This document shows positions 18,718 through 29,514 of a DNA stretch of 64,000 nucleotides, piece after piece. Position numbers and translations under genes: made by a program. Numbering within the stretch: position 1 is the stretch's first letter; each line of letters starts with the position of its first letter. This stretch comes from Immundisolibacter cernigliae (GTDB lineage: Bacteria > Pseudomonadota > Gammaproteobacteria > Immundisolibacterales > Immundisolibacteraceae), in assembly GCF_001697225.1 (NCBI RefSeq), contig NZ_CP014671.1, forward strand, positions 2,914,001 through 2,978,000. Reading direction: 5' to 3'. The notes below the pieces were generated by a model. It saw only the letters and a list, made by a program, of their open reading frames with translations, did not search any database and was not told where the DNA came from.

Positions 18718-19169
18718 GAGACGGCCTTGAGCGTGCACATGATCTCGGCCGATGCGACCTCGGTCCCGTCCACACTGGCGCTGCAGGTGAACATCCAGAT
18801 GCCGCGCACGGCGCGCTTCAGATGCACCTCGATGCGCAGCTGATCGCCCGGCTGCACGGCCTGGCGAAAACGCGCCTTGTCGATGCCCACGAACAGGTAC
18901 ACGTTGTCGTCCTGGGCGCTGGTGCCGGTGGAGCGAAACCCGAGCACGGCGCTGGCCTGCGCCATGGCCTCCACGATCAGCACGCCGGGCATGACCGGGT
19001 AGTTCGGGAAATGGCCCGGGAAGAACGGTTCGCTGATGGTGACGTTCTTGATGGCGACCAGCCGCTCGCCGGGCAGCAGTTCCAGCACCCGGTCCAGCAG
19101 CAGGAACGGGTAGCGGTGCGGCAGCAGGCGCATGATCTCGGTGGCGTTCAGGGTTTCCGGCTCGCTCAT
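18714..19169 (-). CDS. fabZ: 3-hydroxyacyl-[acyl-carrier-protein] dehydratase FabZ
   Basis: FabZ dehydrates hydroxyacyl-ACP in fatty acid elongation and competes with LpxA for the same substrate, which explains their joint operon. The hot-dog fold shows the catalytic His in [13 protein letters not shown] and the Glu in VEAMAQA. The 151-residue length is typical. The ATG at 19169 overlaps the lpxD stop as ATGA. The much longer open frame upstream is spurious. Confidence 0.96.
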   Translation of the reverse strand: MSEPETLNATEIMRLLPHRYPFLLLDRVLELLPGERLVAIKNVTISEPFFPGHFPNYPVMPGVLIVEAMAQASAVLGFRSTGTSAQDDNVYLFVGIDKARFRQAVQPGDQLRIEVHLKRAVRGIWMFTCSASVDGTEVASAEIMCTLKAVS

Positions 19170-20182
19170 TCGTGTGGATCCTTGGACGTGCGTTCCAGGC
19201 GCAGCAGCCGCCGCGCCAGTTCGTCGAGCTGATGAAAGCGGCCGATATTGCGCCGCCAGCGGCGGGCCTCCTCGGCCGGGATGCCCGAGTACACGCCCGG
19301 ACGGGTGATCGATTGCGCGACCATGGACATGCCGGTCACGGTCACACCGTCGCAAATTTCCAAGTGCCCGACGAAGCCCACACCGCCGCCGATCACGCAG
19401 TGGCGGCCGATGACGGTGCTGCCGGAGATGCCGACGCAGGCGGCAATCGCCGTGTGATCGCCGATCCGCACGCCGTGCGCCACCTGGATCAGGTTGTCGA
19501 GCTTGACGCCGTTGCCGATCAGCGTGTCGTCCAGCGCGCCGCGGTCGATGGTGGTGTTGGCGCCGATCTCGACATCGTCGCCGACCACCACCCGGCCCAG
19601 CTGCGGCACCTTGACCCACACGCCGCGGTCGTTGGCCAGACCGAAGCCGTCGGCTCCGAGCACGGCGCCCGGATGAATCAGGCAGCGGGCGCCGAGCTGC
19701 GTGCCGGCCAGCAGCGTGACCCGCGGCGCCAGGCGTGAGCCGGCACCGACAACGACACCTTCGCCGAGGTAGCAACCGGCGCCGATTTGCGCGCCATCGC
19801 CCACGTGCACGCCGGCCTCGATGATCGCCCGCGCCTGCACCTGCACGTTCCGGCCGAGCCTGGCGTCGGCGTGAATCCGCGCCGACGGATCGACGCCGGG
19901 TGCCGGCACTGGCAGCGGGTGCAGCAAGGCCGCCGCCCGGGCAAAGGCCAGGTACGGATTGTCGGCGATCAGCCGCGGGCCGGCGAACAACTCCCGGTCG
20001 TCCGGCGCCAGCACCACCGCGCCGGCGCGGGTGTCTGTCAGTTGCCTGCGATAGCGGCGGTTGACGAAAAAACTCAGCTGCGCCGCGCCGGCCCTGGCTA
20101 GCGTGGCGACGCCGTCCAGCTCGCGATCGCCATCGCCCTCGACACTGCCACCGACCCGCTGCGCCAGCTCGCTCAGGCGCAT
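19166..20182 (-). CDS. lpxD: UDP-3-O-(3-hydroxyacyl)glucosamine N-acyltransferase
   Basis: LpxD adds the second acyl chain in lipid A synthesis. It has the N-terminal uridine-binding domain, a hexapeptide beta-helix with GADGFG and the catalytic His in QVAHGV, and a C-terminal helical tail. The 338-residue length is usual. It lies 7 bases after ompH. Confidence 0.96.
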   Translation of the reverse strand: MRLSELAQRVGGSVEGDGDRELDGVATLARAGAAQLSFFVNRRYRRQLTDTRAGAVVLAPDDRELFAGPRLIADNPYLAFARAAALLHPLPVPAPGVDPSARIHADARLGRNVQVQARAIIEAGVHVGDGAQIGAGCYLGEGVVVGAGSRLAPRVTLLAGTQLGARCLIHPGAVLGADGFGLANDRGVWVKVPQLGRVVVGDDVEIGANTTIDRGALDDTLIGNGVKLDNLIQVAHGVRIGDHTAIAACVGISGSTVIGRHCVIGGGVGFVGHLEICDGVTVTGMSMVAQSITRPGVYSGIPAEEARRWRRNIGRFHQLDELARRLLRLERTSKDPHE

Positions 20183-20189
20183 CCGTCGA

Positions 20190-20702
20190 TCAGGGCTTGG
20201 CCGGGTTCTTGAGCAGCGCCAGCACCTGGTCGGTGACGTTCAGCGCGTCACTGGCGTAGATGACGCCTTCGTACAGGATGAGGTCGTAGCTGTTGGCCTT
20301 GGCGAACTTCTCGACCGCACCGAGCAGCTGCTCGCGCAGCTTGCCGACTTCCTCCGACTGGCGGATGCGCAGGTCGTCCTGGAACTCGTCCTGGGCGTGC
20401 TTGAGCTCGCGCCGGCCGTCGATGATCTCGCGCTCCTTGGCCTTGCGCTGGTCCTCGCTGAGCATCAGGCCGTTCTTGGACAGGTCCTGCTCCTGCTGCT
20501 CCAGACGCTTGGCGCGCGATTCGAGCTGCTGGCGGCGCGGCGTGAATTCGTCACGCAGTTTTTTCTGCACCACCTCGGCCTGCGGCGAGGCCTGCAGCAG
20601 GGCCGACGCATTGACGTAACCGACCTTCAGGTCCGCCGCCAGCGCCGGCGTCAACAACAGGCTGCCCAGCAGCCCCAGTACCCATCCCCGCATCCGTGTC
20701 AT
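20190..20702 (-). CDS. skp: OmpH/Skp family periplasmic chaperone
   Basis: Skp holds unfolded outer-membrane proteins in the periplasm on the way to BamA. The 170-residue product has a signal peptide ending near TPALAAD, the strand [12 protein letters not shown], and two long charged helices (the tentacles) between about residues 45 and 125. The ATG at 20702 has GGAGAAG upstream and gives a normal signal peptide; the longer frame does not. It follows bamA by 32 bases. Confidence 0.93.
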   Translation of the reverse strand: MTRMRGWVLGLLGSLLLTPALAADLKVGYVNASALLQASPQAEVVQKKLRDEFTPRRQQLESRAKRLEQQEQDLSKNGLMLSEDQRKAKEREIIDGRRELKHAQDEFQDDLRIRQSEEVGKLREQLLGAVEKFAKANSYDLILYEGVIYASDALNVTDQVLALLKNPAKP

Positions 20703-20734
20703 CGTCAGGCTTCTCCGTGTGAGCGTGAAAAAAT

Positions 20735-23101
20735 CTAGAACCCGGCGCCCAGGCTGAACTGGAAACGCTGTGTTTCGTCCAGCGGGCCATCGTTGAACGG
20801 CTGCGCAATGGCGATGGAAATGGCGCCAAATGGCGAGATCCACACCGCCGCTACGCCGGTCGAGTAACGTAGCTCACCCAGCTTGACAGGGTCGTCCGCG
20901 CCGAACACGTTACCGGCATCACCAAACACCGACATGCGGAAATTCTTGCTCTGCTGGTCCATGAACGGCACCGGGAAGAACAGCTCGGTCCGTCCCAGAA
21001 TCAGGCGGTCGCCGCCGAAAGGATCACCGTCGTCATCGGTGAAGGCACTAAAGGTGCGCGGACCGAGCGTGTTGTCCTTGAACCCGCGCAGGGTGCGGAA
21101 ACCACCGGCGAAGAAGTTCTCGAAGAACGGCAACTCGGTGGTGTCGCCGTAGCCGTCACCGTAGCCCAGGGTGCCGCTGAGCAGGAGGCTGACTGTGTCG
21201 TTGAACGGGAAATGGTGCTGCTCGGTGAAGTTCAGCTTGTAGAACTGAAGATCGCCGATGGGCGCCGCGATCTCGCCAGAGACGCGGCGCAGCATGCCCC
21301 GGTCCGGGAAAATGGCACGGTTGCGAGTGTCGCGCGCCAGGCTCGCATTCAGCTTGAAGATGTTGTAGTTGTCGCCGTTGTCGTTGATGAAGTCGAGCAC
21401 CTCGGTGGAGGTGAACGCACCGGTACCGATTTTGGTCTTCTCGACCGCCACGCCAAACCCGAAGGCACTGAACTCCGACAGCGGCACGTTGTAGCCCCAG
21501 GAGCCGCCCAGCGAGTCGGTGTCGTACTCGGTCAGATTGGCGTCCGCGGCGTCGGTGGAGCGTAGGAACGCGCTGACCGAGCGTGACACCCCATCCACGG
21601 TGGCATACGGATTCGTGTGAGCGACGCTGTAGACCCGCGAATAGTCGCTGTTGCTGAAATTGACGCTGACGCTGTCGCCGGTGCCCAGGAAGTTGTTCTG
21701 CGTCACGGCGGCGTTCAGCAGCAGGCCGCTGCCCTGGCCAAAGCCGACGCCGGCCGAGATGCTGCCGGACGGCCGCTCCTTGACCGTGAAGTTGACGTCC
21801 ACCTGATCCGGACTGCCCGGCACGGCCGGCGTTTCCACGGTCACGTCCTCGAAGAAGCCCAGCCGCTCCAGGCGCACCCGCGAGCGCTCCACGGCCGCCG
21901 ACGAGAAAGTGGTGGCTTCCAGCTGGCGCATTTCCCGGCGCATCACCTCGTCGGCAGTCTTCTCGTTGCCGGCGAAGCTGATCCGGCGCACGTAGGCACG
22001 CTTGCCCGGATCGACGAAAAAGGTCAGCTTGGCGGTGGCGTTCTGCTTGTCGATTTCCGGTGATGGGTTGACGTTGGCGAAGGCATAGCCGGCCTCGCCC
22101 AGGCGCTCCGAGATGGCGTCGCTGGTCTGGGTCATCTTCTTGCGCGAGAAGGTGTCGCCCGGGCGCAGCTGGACCAGCTTGACCAGTTCCTCTGGCTCGA
22201 CCACCAGGTTGCCGGACAACTTGACCTCATCGACCGTGTACTGCTGACCCTCGGTCACGTTGACCGTGATGTAGATCTCGCGCTTGTCCGGGGTGATGGC
22301 GACCTGCGTGGACTTGATGTCGAAATCCAGATAACCGCGGTCCAGATAGAACGCGTGCAGCTTCTCAAGATCGCCGGCCAACTTCTGGCGCGAGTACTTG
22401 TCGTTGCCGGTGATGAAGCTGAGCAGGTTCGGCGTCGACAGCTCGAAGGCCCCGCGCAGGGTTTCGTCGTCGAACACCTGGTTGCCGACGATGTTGATCT
22501 GGCGAATGCGCGCGACGTCGCCCTCGGCGATGGTGATGTCGATTCGCACGCGGTTGCGCGGCAGATCCTTGACCTCGGTGTCGACCTTCATGCCGTACTT
22601 GCCGTTGGCGTAGTACTGGCGCTGCAGTTCCTGGCGCAGCTGGTCCAGCGCCGACGGCACGAACACCCGGCCGGTGGCCAGGCCCGCTTCGCGCAGGCCT
22701 TTTTGCAGATCCTCGGTCTTGATGTCCTTGTTGCCGGTGATGTTCAGCTCGGCGATCGACGGTCGCTCGACGACGTTGATGACCAGCACGTCGCCGTCGC
22801 GGTCCAGCTGCACGTCGCTGAAAAACTCGGTCTGGAACAAGGCCCGGATGATGGCGCTGGAGCGCTGCGGATCGAAGCGGTCACCCACCCGCAGCGGCAG
22901 CGCGATCAGCACCGCGCCGGGGGAGATGCGCTGCAGGCCGTTCAGCCGGATGTCGCGAACCGTGAACGCATCTTCCGCTGCTGCCTGCGCCGAGGTTTGG
23001 AGTACCTGCAGGCACAGCATGATGGCCGCCAGGCTGCGGAAAAGGATGCGCAGGGAATCGGAAAACAAGGCGTCACCGGGCAGGCCGCAGCCCGCAGTCA
23101 A
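20735..23101 (-). CDS. bamA: Outer membrane protein assembly factor BamA
   Basis: BamA is the Omp85 core of the machine that inserts beta-barrel proteins. The product has a signal peptide ending near SAQAAAEDAF, five POTRA domains over roughly residues 45-440, and a 16-strand barrel ending in a C-terminal Phe (FSLGAGF). The start is uncertain. The frame opens at a TTG at 23101 overlapping the rseP stop, a second in-frame TTG lies 11 codons on, and an ATG is in the hydrophobic core of the signal peptide. None has a good ribosome site. Confidence 0.95.
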   Translation of the reverse strand: MTAGCGLPGDALFSDSLRILFRSLAAIMLCLQVLQTSAQAAAEDAFTVRDIRLNGLQRISPGAVLIALPLRVGDRFDPQRSSAIIRALFQTEFFSDVQLDRDGDVLVINVVERPSIAELNITGNKDIKTEDLQKGLREAGLATGRVFVPSALDQLRQELQRQYYANGKYGMKVDTEVKDLPRNRVRIDITIAEGDVARIRQINIVGNQVFDDETLRGAFELSTPNLLSFITGNDKYSRQKLAGDLEKLHAFYLDRGYLDFDIKSTQVAITPDKREIYITVNVTEGQQYTVDEVKLSGNLVVEPEELVKLVQLRPGDTFSRKKMTQTSDAISERLGEAGYAFANVNPSPEIDKQNATAKLTFFVDPGKRAYVRRISFAGNEKTADEVMRREMRQLEATTFSSAAVERSRVRLERLGFFEDVTVETPAVPGSPDQVDVNFTVKERPSGSISAGVGFGQGSGLLLNAAVTQNNFLGTGDSVSVNFSNSDYSRVYSVAHTNPYATVDGVSRSVSAFLRSTDAADANLTEYDTDSLGGSWGYNVPLSEFSAFGFGVAVEKTKIGTGAFTSTEVLDFINDNGDNYNIFKLNASLARDTRNRAIFPDRGMLRRVSGEIAAPIGDLQFYKLNFTEQHHFPFNDTVSLLLSGTLGYGDGYGDTTELPFFENFFAGGFRTLRGFKDNTLGPRTFSAFTDDDGDPFGGDRLILGRTELFFPVPFMDQQSKNFRMSVFGDAGNVFGADDPVKLGELRYSTGVAAVWISPFGAISIAIAQPFNDGPLDETQRFQFSLGAGF

Positions 23102-24471
23102 GAACGAAACAGGAGCCGCGTGATGTCGTTATAGAAGGCAAGCACGGTGAGTGCCAGCAGGGCCACCAGGCCGATCTGCTGGCCGGCCGCCCGGACCCGC
23201 TCCGGCAAGGGCCGCCCCCGCACCAATTCGGCGGAATAGTACAGCAAGTGTCCGCCGTCCAGAACCGGCACCGGCAGCAGATTGAGCAGTCCCAGGGACA
23301 GGCTGACCAGGCCCAGGAAAGACAGGAACTGCGCGGCGCCCAGGCGCGCACTTTGGCCGGCGAATTCGGCGATCGACAGCGGTCCGCTGATGTTGCGACT
23401 CGAGGCGCTGCCGCTGAGCATGCGCCCGATGACCTCGCCGGTCAGCACGGTCATGTCGCGCAGCTTGCCGAGCGCCTCACCGGCGCTCTCGAGCGGTCCG
23501 TAGCGCAGGCGCAGGTAGTAGTCGTCGAACTGTGCGCTCACCGGCTGTGGCGCCAGGCCGACGCGCCCGATGCGCGTGCCGGCATCGTCGACGGCCTGCG
23601 GTGTCAGGGTCAGTTCGAGTTCGGTGCCCTCGCGCCGCAGGCGCAGGCGCAGGGGCTGCTCCGGGCTGGCGCGCACGATCTCGACCCAGTCGCCCCAGTC
23701 GGCAAGGGGCTTGTCGTTGACGGTGAGCAGAACGTCGCCCACCTGGACTCCGGCCCGCGCCGCCGCGCCATCGGCGATGACCTCGCCGACCTGCGCCGCG
23801 ACGCGCGGCCCACGCCAGGCAAGGCCCAGGCGACGCATCACGTCCGGATCCTCGGCACGGTAGTCGATGCCCGACAAATCCAGCCTCCGCTCCCGGACAA
23901 CGCCGGGTGCATCCGCCGTCTGCACCTGCACCGCCACCAGCCGGCCGTCGATGGCCGCCGGCAAGAGCGTCAGCACGGCGTCTTCCCAGGTGCGCACGGA
24001 CCGGCCATCCACCGCGCGCAGTTCATCGCCACTCTGAAATCCCGCGCTGGCGGCCGGCGTGTCGGGCGCCACCTGTCCCACTACCGGGCGCTGGCCGTAG
24101 GTACCCACCATGAACATGGCCCAGTACAGCAGCCAGGCCAGCAGCAGGTTGGCAATCGGTCCGGCGGCCACGACTGCCATGCGTGCCCACACCGGCTTGC
24201 GGTTGAAGGCCTGGTCGAGCTGCTCGGGCGGCACCGGCGCCTCGGTTTCGTCCAGCATCTTGACGTAGCCGCCCAGCGGCAGGGCGGCGATCACGAATTC
24301 CGTGCCGTGGCGGTCCACGCGCCGCCACAGGGGCTTGCCAAAGCCGACCGAGAAACGCAGCACCCTGACCCCGACCCGGCGCGCGGCCCAGAAGTGTCCA
24401 TACTCGTGCACGCTCACCAGCACGCCGATGGCGACCAGAAACGCACCCACCGACCACAGCAGATTCAGCAT
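23098..24471 (-). CDS. rseP: RIP metalloprotease RseP
   Basis: RseP is the inner-membrane site-2 protease that cuts RseA to release sigma-E when outer-membrane assembly fails, and it clears signal-peptide remnants. The zinc motif HEYGH is at about residues 22-26, two PDZ domains follow, and the second zinc-ligand motif is [12 protein letters not shown]. The length of 457 residues is normal. It overlaps dxr by a few bases upstream and bamA downstream, its functional partner. Confidence 0.96.
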   Translation of the reverse strand: MLNLLWSVGAFLVAIGVLVSVHEYGHFWAARRVGVRVLRFSVGFGKPLWRRVDRHGTEFVIAALPLGGYVKMLDETEAPVPPEQLDQAFNRKPVWARMAVVAAGPIANLLLAWLLYWAMFMVGTYGQRPVVGQVAPDTPAASAGFQSGDELRAVDGRSVRTWEDAVLTLLPAAIDGRLVAVQVQTADAPGVVRERRLDLSGIDYRAEDPDVMRRLGLAWRGPRVAAQVGEVIADGAAARAGVQVGDVLLTVNDKPLADWGDWVEIVRASPEQPLRLRLRREGTELELTLTPQAVDDAGTRIGRVGLAPQPVSAQFDDYYLRLRYGPLESAGEALGKLRDMTVLTGEVIGRMLSGSASSRNISGPLSIAEFAGQSARLGAAQFLSFLGLVSLSLGLLNLLPVPVLDGGHLLYYSAELVRGRPLPERVRAAGQQIGLVALLALTVLAFYNDITRLLFRS

Positions 24472-25643
24472 CGCGATTGCACCTGTGACGTGGCGATCCG
24501 CCGCGCGGCGGCGTCGGCAGCCAGAACGGTTTCCAGATTCTCGGCCGGGACGGCGGGCAGGGCATCCAGACTGGCGCCCACGACCTCGGCAATGCTGCCA
24601 AAGGCCAGCTGGCCTTCAAGGAACGCCTGGACCGCAATCTCGTTGGCGGCGTTCAGAATGGCACACGCGGTGCCCCCGGTGCCCAGCGCCCGGTAGGCAA
24701 GATCAAGGCAGGGAAAATGTGCCCGGTCCGGCGGCTCGAAATCCAGGCGCGCCACATCGAACAGGTTCAGCGCCGTGGCACCGGATGCCTGACGCTCGGG
24801 CCAGGCCAGCGCGTGGGCGATCGGTACCCGCATGTCGGGGCTCGCCAGCTGCGCCAGCAGCGACCCGTCGCAGTACTCGACCAGCGAGTGCACCACGCTT
24901 TGCGGATGCACCACCACCTCGATGGCGTTGCCGGGCAGGCCGAACAGCCAGGCGCTTTCGATCACTTCGAGCCCCTTGTTCATGAGCGTGGCGGAGTCGA
25001 CCGAAATCTTGCGCCCCATCACCCAGCGCGGGTGGGCGCAGGCCTGGTCGGGCGTGGCGCGCGCCATGTCGGCCACTGGGGTACGCAGAAACGGCCCGCC
25101 GGAGGCGGTCAGCAGCAGGCGGCGCACGCCGCGCTCGGCCGCCGGTTCGCCACAGCGATACCCCGGCAGGCACTGAAACATGGCGTTGGTTTCGCTGTCG
25201 ATGGGAATCAGCGTGGCGCCGCCCTGGCGCACCGCATCCATGAACAGCGCGCCGGCCATGACCAGCGCCTCCTTGTTCGCAAGCAGCAGCGTCTTGCCGG
25301 CCTGCGCCGCCGCCAGGGACGATGCAAGGCCCGCAGCGCCGACGATACCGGCGACGACGACATCGACTTCCGCTGCGCGAACCACCTGCTCCAACACCTG
25401 GTGGCCGTCCAGCACCCGAGTGGCCTGCCCGGCACCCAGGGCTGCGCGAAGTTCCGCCGCCGCGGCCGGCTCGGTCAGCACCGCCAGCGGCGGCCTGAAC
25501 TGCCGACAGATTTCGAGCATGCGCGGCACATTGCGCCGCGCCGCGACCACCTCCAGACGGTACCGGTCCGGGTGCAGCTCCAGCACCGACAGCGTGCTGT
25601 CGCCGATGGAGCCGGTGGCCCCGAGCAGGGCAACGCCGCGCAT
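24465..25643 (-). CDS. dxr: 1-deoxy-D-xylulose 5-phosphate reductoisomerase
   Basis: Dxr makes methylerythritol 4-phosphate, the first committed step of the non-mevalonate isoprenoid pathway, which supplies undecaprenyl phosphate through UppS. NADPH-binding [13 protein letters not shown] is at the N-terminus, and [10 protein letters not shown] and ASGGPF mark the substrate site. The ATG at 25643 gives 392 residues; a GTG one codon earlier is also possible. It starts directly after cdsA. Confidence 0.96.
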   Translation of the reverse strand: MRGVALLGATGSIGDSTLSVLELHPDRYRLEVVAARRNVPRMLEICRQFRPPLAVLTEPAAAAELRAALGAGQATRVLDGHQVLEQVVRAAEVDVVVAGIVGAAGLASSLAAAQAGKTLLLANKEALVMAGALFMDAVRQGGATLIPIDSETNAMFQCLPGYRCGEPAAERGVRRLLLTASGGPFLRTPVADMARATPDQACAHPRWVMGRKISVDSATLMNKGLEVIESAWLFGLPGNAIEVVVHPQSVVHSLVEYCDGSLLAQLASPDMRVPIAHALAWPERQASGATALNLFDVARLDFEPPDRAHFPCLDLAYRALGTGGTACAILNAANEIAVQAFLEGQLAFGSIAEVVGASLDALPAVPAENLETVLAADAAARRIATSQVQSRC

Positions 25644-25646
25644 CAC

Positions 25647-26453
25647 CTAGCCCCGCACCAGCAGCGGCGCGGTCAGCGCAAACAGGGGCGCCGCGGCGAT
25701 CAGGGCGTCGATGCGGTCCAGCACGCCGCCGTGACCGGGCAGCAGATGACTGCTGTCCTTGACCCCGGCGCGGCGCTTGAACAGGCTTTCGGCAAGATCG
25801 CCCACCACGGATACGGCCGCGCAGGCAGTGGCGAGCCCGACCAATGCCGCCAGGCGCAGGCCGTCCAGCCCCAAGGCAAGTCCCGCGACCAGCCCGATCA
25901 GTGCCGCGCCGACCAGGCCGCCGAGCAGTCCCTCCACCGTCTTGCCCGGGCTGACCTGTGGACACAGCTTGCGCCTGCCGAAGCGGCGACCGACCAGATA
26001 AGCGCCGCTGTCGGCCGCCCATACCAGCGCCAGGCACAGCAGCAGCAAGGGGCGCTGCCCATCCGCCAGGCGGGCCAGCGCCAGCCAGGCGGGCGCCAGC
26101 GCCAGCAGGATGATGGCGGCCTGCGCCAGCGGCCGGTCAATCCAGTCCGGCAGGACCGGGTAGCACAGCACCAGCCGCAGCCCCAGCGCCCACCATGCGA
26201 GTCCGGCGGCGAGCGCCACGGCAGTCCACGAAGCCGGCAGCGCATACGCTCCTGCCAGGCTGGCGCCGAGCGTCGCCAGCAGCAGCCAGCGCCGCGCACC
26301 GCTCAGGCCCGAACACAGGCCCGCCCATTCCCAGGCGGCGCGCAGCGCGACCGCCGCGAACACCCCCAGCAGCCACACCAGCGTGCCGCGCCACAGCAGC
26401 AGCAGCACCAGACCGAGCAGGACGATGGCCGTCAGGATGCGCGTTCTAGGCAC
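25647..26453 (-). CDS. cdsA: Phosphatidate cytidylyltransferase
   Basis: CdsA makes CDP-diacylglycerol, the precursor of all membrane phospholipids. The 268-residue protein is almost entirely membrane helices. It ends with the family signature around [18 protein letters not shown] followed by DRID. The GTG at 26453, inside the end of uppS, starts the protein as [13 protein letters not shown]; the longer frame to 26588 would add a non-membrane extension that does not fit the family. Confidence 0.94.
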   Translation of the reverse strand: MPRTRILTAIVLLGLVLLLLWRGTLVWLLGVFAAVALRAAWEWAGLCSGLSGARRWLLLATLGASLAGAYALPASWTAVALAAGLAWWALGLRLVLCYPVLPDWIDRPLAQAAIILLALAPAWLALARLADGQRPLLLLCLALVWAADSGAYLVGRRFGRRKLCPQVSPGKTVEGLLGGLVGAALIGLVAGLALGLDGLRLAALVGLATACAAVSVVGDLAESLFKRRAGVKDSSHLLPGHGGVLDRIDALIAAAPLFALTAPLLVRG

Positions 26454-27192
26454 CGGCGCCGCCGAGCAGCAGCTGCTCGCCCGTGCGACCGAAACGCCGC
26501 TCGCGGCCGGCGAACCAGGCCAGCGCCTGGTCCAGCGCGGCGGCGTCGAAATCCGGCCACAGGGTGTCGGTGAAATACAGCTCTGCATAGGCCAGCTGCC
26601 AGAGCAGGAAATTGCTGATGCGCAGCTCGCCGCCGGTGCGGATCAGCAGGTCGACCGCTGGCGCGCGGCCCAGGGCCAGCCGGGCCGCGAAGCTGTCTTC
26701 ATCCAGATCGGCCGGGTCCAGTTCCCCCGCGACCGCTGCGGCCGCTACTGATCGCGCCGCCTGCACGATGTCCCACCGCCCGCCGTAATTGGTGGCCACG
26801 GTCAGGTGCAGGCCCTGGCAGTGGGCCGTGGCGGCCTCGACTTGTGCGATCGCCGCCTGCAGGCGTGCCGGCAGGGCGCTGCGATCGCCGATCACCGACA
26901 GCCGGATGCCGTTTTCCAGCAGGCGCGTTTCCTCGTCGCGCAAGGCGCGCAGGAACAGCTCCATCAGCAGCGATACCTCGTCCGGCGGGCGTCGCCAGTT
27001 CTCGCTGCTGAAGGCAAATACGGTCAGGTAGCCGATATTGCGCCGGGCACACTCCTCCACGATGCGCCGCACCACGCGGGCGCCGACCCGGTGGCCGGCC
27101 ACCCGCGGCAGGTGACGCTGGCGCGCCCAGCGGCCGTTGCCATCCATGATGATGGCAAGGTGCCGCGGCAGTATGGCCTCGGGCGTCGTCAT
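26446..27192 (-). CDS. uppS: Undecaprenyl diphosphate synthase
   Basis: UppS extends farnesyl diphosphate to the C55 carrier lipid used for peptidoglycan and O-antigen. The cis-prenyltransferase start [23 protein letters not shown] and the C-terminal [19 protein letters not shown] are present. The length of 248 residues is normal. Its stop overlaps the cdsA start by 8 bases. Confidence 0.97.
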   Translation of the reverse strand: MTTPEAILPRHLAIIMDGNGRWARQRHLPRVAGHRVGARVVRRIVEECARRNIGYLTVFAFSSENWRRPPDEVSLLMELFLRALRDEETRLLENGIRLSVIGDRSALPARLQAAIAQVEAATAHCQGLHLTVATNYGGRWDIVQAARSVAAAAVAGELDPADLDEDSFAARLALGRAPAVDLLIRTGGELRISNFLLWQLAYAELYFTDTLWPDFDAAALDQALAWFAGRERRFGRTGEQLLLGGAGA

Positions 27193-27201
27193 GGCGCCCG
27201 G

Positions 27202-27759
27202 TCAGACGTCCAGCAGGTCGGCTTCCTTGGCCGCCAGCAGGGCTTCGACCTCAGCCACGAAACGGTCGGTGAGCTTCTGTATCTCGGCCTGGCCACGGGT
27301 TTCGTCGTCGGCCGAGATCAGCTTTTCCTTCTCCATCTCCTTGAGCGAGCCGTTGGCGTCGCGGCGCACGTTGCGGATGGCCACCCGGCAGGCTTCGCCC
27401 TCGCTGCGCACGACGCGGATCAGATCCTTGCGCCGCTGCTCGGTCAGGGCCGGCAGCGGTACGCGAATGATCATGCCGGCGGTGGCCGGGTTCAGGCCCA
27501 GGTCGGATTCGCGAATGGCCTTGTCGATGGCTGCCACGGCGGCCTTGTCGAACGGCGCCACCAGCAGCGTGCGCGCGTCCTCGGCGCTGACGTTGGCGAG
27601 CTGGCGCAGCGGCGTGTCCACGCCGTAGTAATTGACATGCACCTGGTCCAGCAGGCCCGGGTGGGCGCGGCCGGCGCGGATTTTCTTCAGTTCCTCATGC
27701 AGCCCGTGGACGCTCTTGGCCATGCGCTGTTCGGCGTCCTTGCGCACGTCATCGATCAT
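27202..27759 (-). CDS. frr: Ribosome recycling factor
   Basis: Frr, with EF-G, splits the ribosome after termination. The 185-residue length and the conserved segments [12 protein letters not shown]-like ([12 protein letters not shown]) and [15 protein letters not shown] match the family. The ATG overlaps the pyrH stop as ATGA, so the two are translationally coupled. Confidence 0.97.
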   Translation of the reverse strand: MIDDVRKDAEQRMAKSVHGLHEELKKIRAGRAHPGLLDQVHVNYYGVDTPLRQLANVSAEDARTLLVAPFDKAAVAAIDKAIRESDLGLNPATAGMIIRVPLPALTEQRRKDLIRVVRSEGEACRVAIRNVRRDANGSLKEMEKEKLISADDETRGQAEIQKLTDRFVAEVEALLAAKEADLLDV

Positions 27760-28499
27760 GTCTGTCTCCCGTCCGCGGCCGGCCCCATGAGGGTCCCGAC
27801 CGGCTCTCCGTGCACGATACGCAGCAGCGCGCCGCGACTGTTCATGTCGAACACCCGCACCGGCAGGGCGTGCTCGCGCGCCAATGCCACCGCGGTCGCG
27901 TCCATCACGCCCAGGTGCCGCGCCAGCACTTCATCATAGTCAAGCTGCTCGTAACGCCGTGCGGTGGTGTTGCGCAGCGGATCGACGTCGTACACGCCGT
28001 CGACCTTGGTGGCCTTGAGCAACAGCTGGGCGCCGATGTCGATGGCGCGCAGGCAGGCGGCCGTGTCGGTGGTGAAATACGGATTGCCGATACCGCCGCC
28101 GAACAGCACCACCTTGCCGGCCGCCAGATGCGCCAAAGCCTTGACCCGCACGAACGGCTCGGCGACGCCTGTGACCGGCAGCGCGGACATGACGCGCGCC
28201 GCCAGGCCAGCGCGTTCCAGCACCTCGTGCAGCGCCAGCGCATTCATCACCGTGGCCAGCATGCCGATGTAATCGGCGGTGGCCCGGTCACCCCCGTCGG
28301 CTGCCGCCGGCAGGCCGCGAAACAGGTTGCCGCCGCCGACCACCAGACCGACCTGCACGCCGGCCGCCAGCACCGGCGCCAGTGCATCGGCCACCGCCTG
28401 CATGGCCGGCCGGTCGAAGCCGTGCGGCTTGCCGCCGGCCAGCGCCTCGCCGCTGAGTTTCAGCAGGATGCGCGTGTACTTGGGCGGCGAACCGGCCAT
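27756..28499 (-). CDS. pyrH: Uridylate kinase
   Basis: PyrH phosphorylates UMP to UDP and is a bacterial-type amino acid kinase-fold enzyme, usually inhibited by UTP. It begins [23 protein letters not shown] and the Asp-rich [10 protein letters not shown] segment are visible. It is 247 residues long and lies 6 bases after tsf. Confidence 0.97.
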   Translation of the reverse strand: MAGSPPKYTRILLKLSGEALAGGKPHGFDRPAMQAVADALAPVLAAGVQVGLVVGGGNLFRGLPAAADGGDRATADYIGMLATVMNALALHEVLERAGLAARVMSALPVTGVAEPFVRVKALAHLAAGKVVLFGGGIGNPYFTTDTAACLRAIDIGAQLLLKATKVDGVYDVDPLRNTTARRYEQLDYDEVLARHLGVMDATAVALAREHALPVRVFDMNSRGALLRIVHGEPVGTLMGPAADGRQT

Positions 28500-28505
28500 G
28501 GAGCT

Positions 28506-29381
28506 TCAGCCGCGGGCTTGTTTCATCACTTCGGCGACGAAATCGTCGGCCTGTTTCTCGATGCCTTCGCCGACTTCCAGCCGGTCGAAGCCGATCACCC
28601 GCGCATTCGCCTTCTTCAGCAGTTGCTCGACGGTGGTGTCCGGATCCTTGACGAAGGCCTGGCCGAGCAGCGTGACCTCGGCCGCGTACTTGCGCAGCCG
28701 GCCCTCGACCATCCGGGCGCGGATGTCTTCCGGCTTGCCGGATTCGGCCGCCTGGGCGTCGTAGATTTCCTTCTCGCGGGCCAGCACGTCGGCCGGAATC
28801 TGGTCGCTGGACACGCATACCGGCCGACTGGCCGCCACGTGCATGGCGATATCCCGCGCCAGGGCCAGATCGCCGCCCTCGATTTCGACCAGCACGCCGA
28901 TGCGCGAGCCGTGCAGATAGCTGCCGATCACGCCGGATGTCGTCTGGCGGCGCACGAAACGACGCACGCGAATGTTCTCGCCGATCTTGGCCACCAGCTG
29001 CTGGCGCGCTTCCTCGACCGTGCCGTCGCCCAGGGTCAGGGTCGACAGCTGTTCCACGTCGGCCGGCGCCTGGCTCAGCGCAAGATCGCCAACCGCCTGG
29101 GCAAAGGCCAGGAAACCCGCGTCCTTGGCCACGAAATCGGTTTCCGAGTTGACCTCGGTGAGGGCCACGCTGCGCCCGTCGGCGCTGGCCGACAGGATGA
29201 TGGCGCCATCGGCCGCGGTGCGCCCGGCCTTCTTGTCGGCACGCGCGGCGCCGGCCTTGCGCATCAGGTCGATGGCGGCTTCGATGTCGCCCCCGGCTTC
29301 GGTCAGCGCCTTCTTGCATTCCATCATGCCAAGGCCGGTGCGCTCGCGCATTTCCTTGACCAGTGCCGCCGATATGTTCAT
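28506..29381 (-). CDS. tsf: Translation elongation factor Ts
   Basis: EF-Ts exchanges GDP for GTP on EF-Tu. The N-terminal UBA-like domain starts MNISAALVKEMRERTG, and the core contains SETDFVAKD, the EF-Tu contact motif. The ATG at 29381 has GGAGGT at 29389-29394 and gives 291 residues; the longer upstream frame runs through the rpsB-tsf terminator and is rejected. Confidence 0.97.
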   Translation of the reverse strand: MNISAALVKEMRERTGLGMMECKKALTEAGGDIEAAIDLMRKAGAARADKKAGRTAADGAIILSASADGRSVALTEVNSETDFVAKDAGFLAFAQAVGDLALSQAPADVEQLSTLTLGDGTVEEARQQLVAKIGENIRVRRFVRRQTTSGVIGSYLHGSRIGVLVEIEGGDLALARDIAMHVAASRPVCVSSDQIPADVLAREKEIYDAQAAESGKPEDIRARMVEGRLRKYAAEVTLLGQAFVKDPDTTVEQLLKKANARVIGFDRLEVGEGIEKQADDFVAEVMKQARG

Positions 29382-29436
29382 TTGGGATACCTCCGGATCA
29401 GGGCGCCGCTGGTCTTGACCGACCGGGTACCCGAGC

Positions 29437-29464
29437 AAAAAAAGAGGGGTTGAACCCCTCTTTT
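29437..29464 (-). terminator. Terminator/attenuator hairpin between rpsB and tsf
   Basis: AAAAGAGGGG (29440-29449) pairs with CCCCTCTTTT (29455-29464) around a five-base loop. On the minus strand it is followed by a T-run (complement of the A-run at 29437-29443). A partial terminator between rpsB and tsf is known in E. coli and would lower tsf relative to rpsB. Confidence 0.85.
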
Positions 29465-29514
29465 CAAAGAATGAAAAAACGCCCGCGTGGCCAGCGGCAA
29501 CGCCGCGCGCTTGC